The notes under the pieces: generated by a model
Told to the model about the DNA's origin: nothing
Database searches by the model: none
What the model saw: only the letters and a program-made list of their open reading frames with translations
Shown: positions 22,900-23,918 of the stretch, piece by piece
How positions within the stretch are numbered: position 1 is the first letter of the stretch
How the letters are laid out: each line of letters begins with the position of its first letter
NCBI GenBank assembly: GCA_966250385.1
Contig: CBINHC010000026.1
Span: forward strand, 1 to 23,918
Origin: DASWTL01 sp966250385
Lineage (GTDB): Bacteria > Bacteroidota > Bacteroidia > Sphingobacteriales > Sphingobacteriaceae
Reading direction: 5' to 3'
Length of the DNA stretch: 23,918 nucleotides
Translations under genes and position numbers: made by a program

Positions 22900-23322
22900 A
22901 TGAAAGTACAAAATCTGTTTGTCGGCATGTTCCTCCTGCTCCTCTGGAGCTGCGGGCGTCAGCAGGCGGAGCAACTGCCCCCCGGGCTGGATCTGAAACT
23001 TTCCGCCGACAGTTCCTCTGTTCTGATCACCGGCATTCCCCGTTTGGTTATGGAACAACTGAAATCCGATAGCCTGACGGCCGACGACTGGCACCGGCTC
23101 CTGGCCGTTTATGAAGAAGGTAACGAACTTTTGCCGGTGGCTGGGCGGTATTCCACCGACTCGCTCTCGATCATATTCACCCCTGACGGCGGATTTAAAA
23201 AAGGCAGGAGCTATGGGGCCGAGTGCTATATCCGGAATCAGCCCTATAATCCCAGGCAGATGGCGGCGGGCCGTTCGGGCCTGTTCAACCCCGGGGTGTA
23301 CCGGGAATCCTTTGACTTCTGA
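22900..23322 (+). CDS. Lipoprotein of unknown function, 140 residues
   Basis: The product starts with a lipoprotein signal (FLLLLWSC, Cys18) and is predicted to be lipid-anchored in the envelope. The mature part begins SADSSSVLITGIPRLVMEQL and has a central stretch TDSLSIIFTPDGGFKKGRSYGAECYIRN. The latter resembles the edge strands of Ig-like domains of the Big type (a strand, then a turn with GxxY). That comparison is weak and is inference. No catalytic motif is visible. It is divergent from the holin-like gene with 26 bases between starts and is followed by the rimP promoter region. I do not recognise the family. Confidence 0.72.
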   Translation: MKVQNLFVGMFLLLLWSCGRQQAEQLPPGLDLKLSADSSSVLITGIPRLVMEQLKSDSLTADDWHRLLAVYEEGNELLPVAGRYSTDSLSIIFTPDGGFKKGRSYGAECYIRNQPYNPRQMAAGRSGLFNPGVYRESFDF

Positions 23323-23357
23323 ACGCCGTTCATAATAAATATTTTGAAATCAGGCGC

Positions 23358-23387
23358 TTGTAAAAAAATATTTTTTTATTACTTTTG
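23358..23387 (+). promoter_or_regulatory. rimP operon promoter (TTG-N19-TACTTTTG)
   Basis: TTG at 23358-23360 is separated by exactly 19 bases from TACTTTTG at 23380-23387. Both the -7 sequence and the spacing are those of Bacteroidota primary sigma-factor promoters. Transcription should begin near 23392-23394. This is the best promoter match in the window and lies 54-60 bases before rimP. Confidence 0.75.
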
Positions 23388-23402
23388 CATACATCTGAAG
23401 AG

Positions 23403-23434
23403 GAGTCCCGACTTAATCGGGACTCTTTTGTTTT
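23403..23434 (+). terminator. Terminator-like hairpin in the rimP leader
   Basis: A 9-bp perfect stem pairs 23403-23411 (GAGTCCCGA) with 23417-23425 (TCGGGACTC) around the 5-base loop CTTAA, followed by TTTTGTTTT. It has the form of an intrinsic terminator. It starts only about 10 bases after the predicted start of the rimP transcript and ends 13 bases before the rimP ATG. It may end transcription from the upstream lipoprotein gene, attenuate rimP, or both. Confidence 0.75.
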
Positions 23435-23446
23435 ACAATACTTTTT

Positions 23447-23911
23447 ATGAACGTTGAGCAACGGGTAAAAGAACTGGTAGAGGAAAAAATTGCTGATCGT
23501 CCGGATCTCTTTCTTGTGGACGTGAAAATGCAGTCGAACGGCAGGCTTTCGATCCTGGTGGACGGCGACAACGGGATTGGGATTGCGGATTGCGCTGCCA
23601 TCAGCCGGCATGTAGGACATATCCTGGAAGAGGAGAACACCATCGAGCAGGCATACAACCTGGAGGTCTCGTCCCCGGGAATTGATACGCCGCTCAACTC
23701 GGTTCGTCAGTATAGTAAGAATCTCGGCCGCAGCGTTGGGATCCGGACCCACGAAAACCAGAAGCGCGAGGGTAAATTACTCGGGGTGACCGAAAACGGC
23801 ATTCAGATAGAAGAAAAAATAAAGGAAAAGGGTAAGAAGGTTCAATTGGTTGAAAATTTCATACCCTTTGACCAAATAGCAGAAACCAAGGTGTTAATTT
23901 CATTTAAGTAA
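23447..23911 (+). CDS. rimP: Ribosome maturation factor RimP
   Basis: The 154-residue cytoplasmic protein is needed for maturation of the 30S ribosomal subunit. It has the two-domain build of the family. The N-terminal alpha/beta domain has LFLVDVKMQSNGRLSILVDGDNGIGIADCAAISRHVG (residues about 21-57) and YNLEVSSPGIDTPL (70-83). The C-terminal SH3-like barrel has GKLLGVTENGIQIEE. The length is normal and the frame is intact. The start follows an AT-rich leader with a terminator-like hairpin. rimP usually heads an operon with nusA and infB, and ATGAGC two bases or less after the rimP stop (23913) fits the start of nusA. Confidence 0.95.
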   Translation: MNVEQRVKELVEEKIADRPDLFLVDVKMQSNGRLSILVDGDNGIGIADCAAISRHVGHILEEENTIEQAYNLEVSSPGIDTPLNSVRQYSKNLGRSVGIRTHENQKREGKLLGVTENGIQIEEKIKEKGKKVQLVENFIPFDQIAETKVLISFK

Positions 23912-23912
23912 A

Positions 23913-23918
23913 ATGAGC
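23913..23918 (+). CDS. nusA: Probable start of nusA (first two codons only)
   Basis: ATG AGC begins one base after the rimP stop codon and runs off the window. Nearly all bacteria have nusA directly after rimP, and Met-Ser is the usual beginning in this phylum, but six bases cannot prove it. The call rests on conserved gene order. Confidence 0.4.

Noticed and set aside
1..23918. CRISPR arrays, tRNA or rRNA genes, insertion sequences, integrases, toxin-antitoxin or defence genes
   Set aside because: I looked on both strands and saw no direct-repeat arrays, RNA gene signatures, transposase motifs or defence proteins. The gene content is core metabolism and envelope.

Overview
The window looks like a chromosomal core segment of a Bacteroidota bacterium, most likely of the Sphingobacteriaceae/Sphingobacteriales. 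The evidence is: a DUF4270 lipoprotein next to a single-domain glycogen-synthase-like protein, panC and glmS; no Shine-Dalgarno sequences in front of genes; several promoter elements of the Bacteroidota type (TAnnTTTG, sometimes with TTG/TTTG about 19-20 bases upstream); a CarB that stops before the usual allosteric domain; and many small lipoproteins. Base composition is near 50% G+C by eye. Genus and species cannot be named safely. There are no rRNA or tRNA genes, CRISPR arrays, insertion sequences or prophage. Coding density is high and no gene-free stretch exceeds about 160 bases.

Layout. 1-4000 (minus strand): carB (arginine/pyrimidine precursor) with its terminator, then a secreted protein with a TonB-type C-terminal domain. 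4126-5853 (plus): an orphan lipoprotein, then pnuC and a NadR-like kinase, which together form a nicotinamide riboside uptake and phosphorylation unit. 5991-8022: a TerC-family membrane protein converging on an RlmI-type rRNA methyltransferase. 8023-10684: csaA and tadA (overlapping), superoxide dismutase, a short lipoprotein of 53 residues, and a convergent oxyR. 10800-14957 (minus): glmS, a DUF4270 lipoprotein and a glycogen-synthase-like protein that lacks the sugar-nucleotide-binding half. 15100-17853 (plus): panC, panD, a flippase-like membrane protein and the heptose-1-phosphate adenylyltransferase rfaE2. 18014-22532 (plus): acyl-CoA dehydrogenase, a TlpA-type thioredoxin lipoprotein and an M1 aminopeptidase lipoprotein. 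22529-22873 (minus): a small four-helix membrane protein of the phage-holin superfamily IV type. 22900-23322 (plus): an orphan lipoprotein. 23447-end: rimP, and probably the first two codons of nusA.

Most genes are housekeeping and no obvious new defence or mobile system is present. The parts most worth a second look are the degenerate glycogen-synthase-like protein and its DUF4270/glmS neighbours, the hairpin between a good promoter and rimP, several genes whose start codon lies 3-5 bases after a promoter -7 element (candidate leaderless mRNAs), and the short lipoprotein squeezed between sodA and oxyR.
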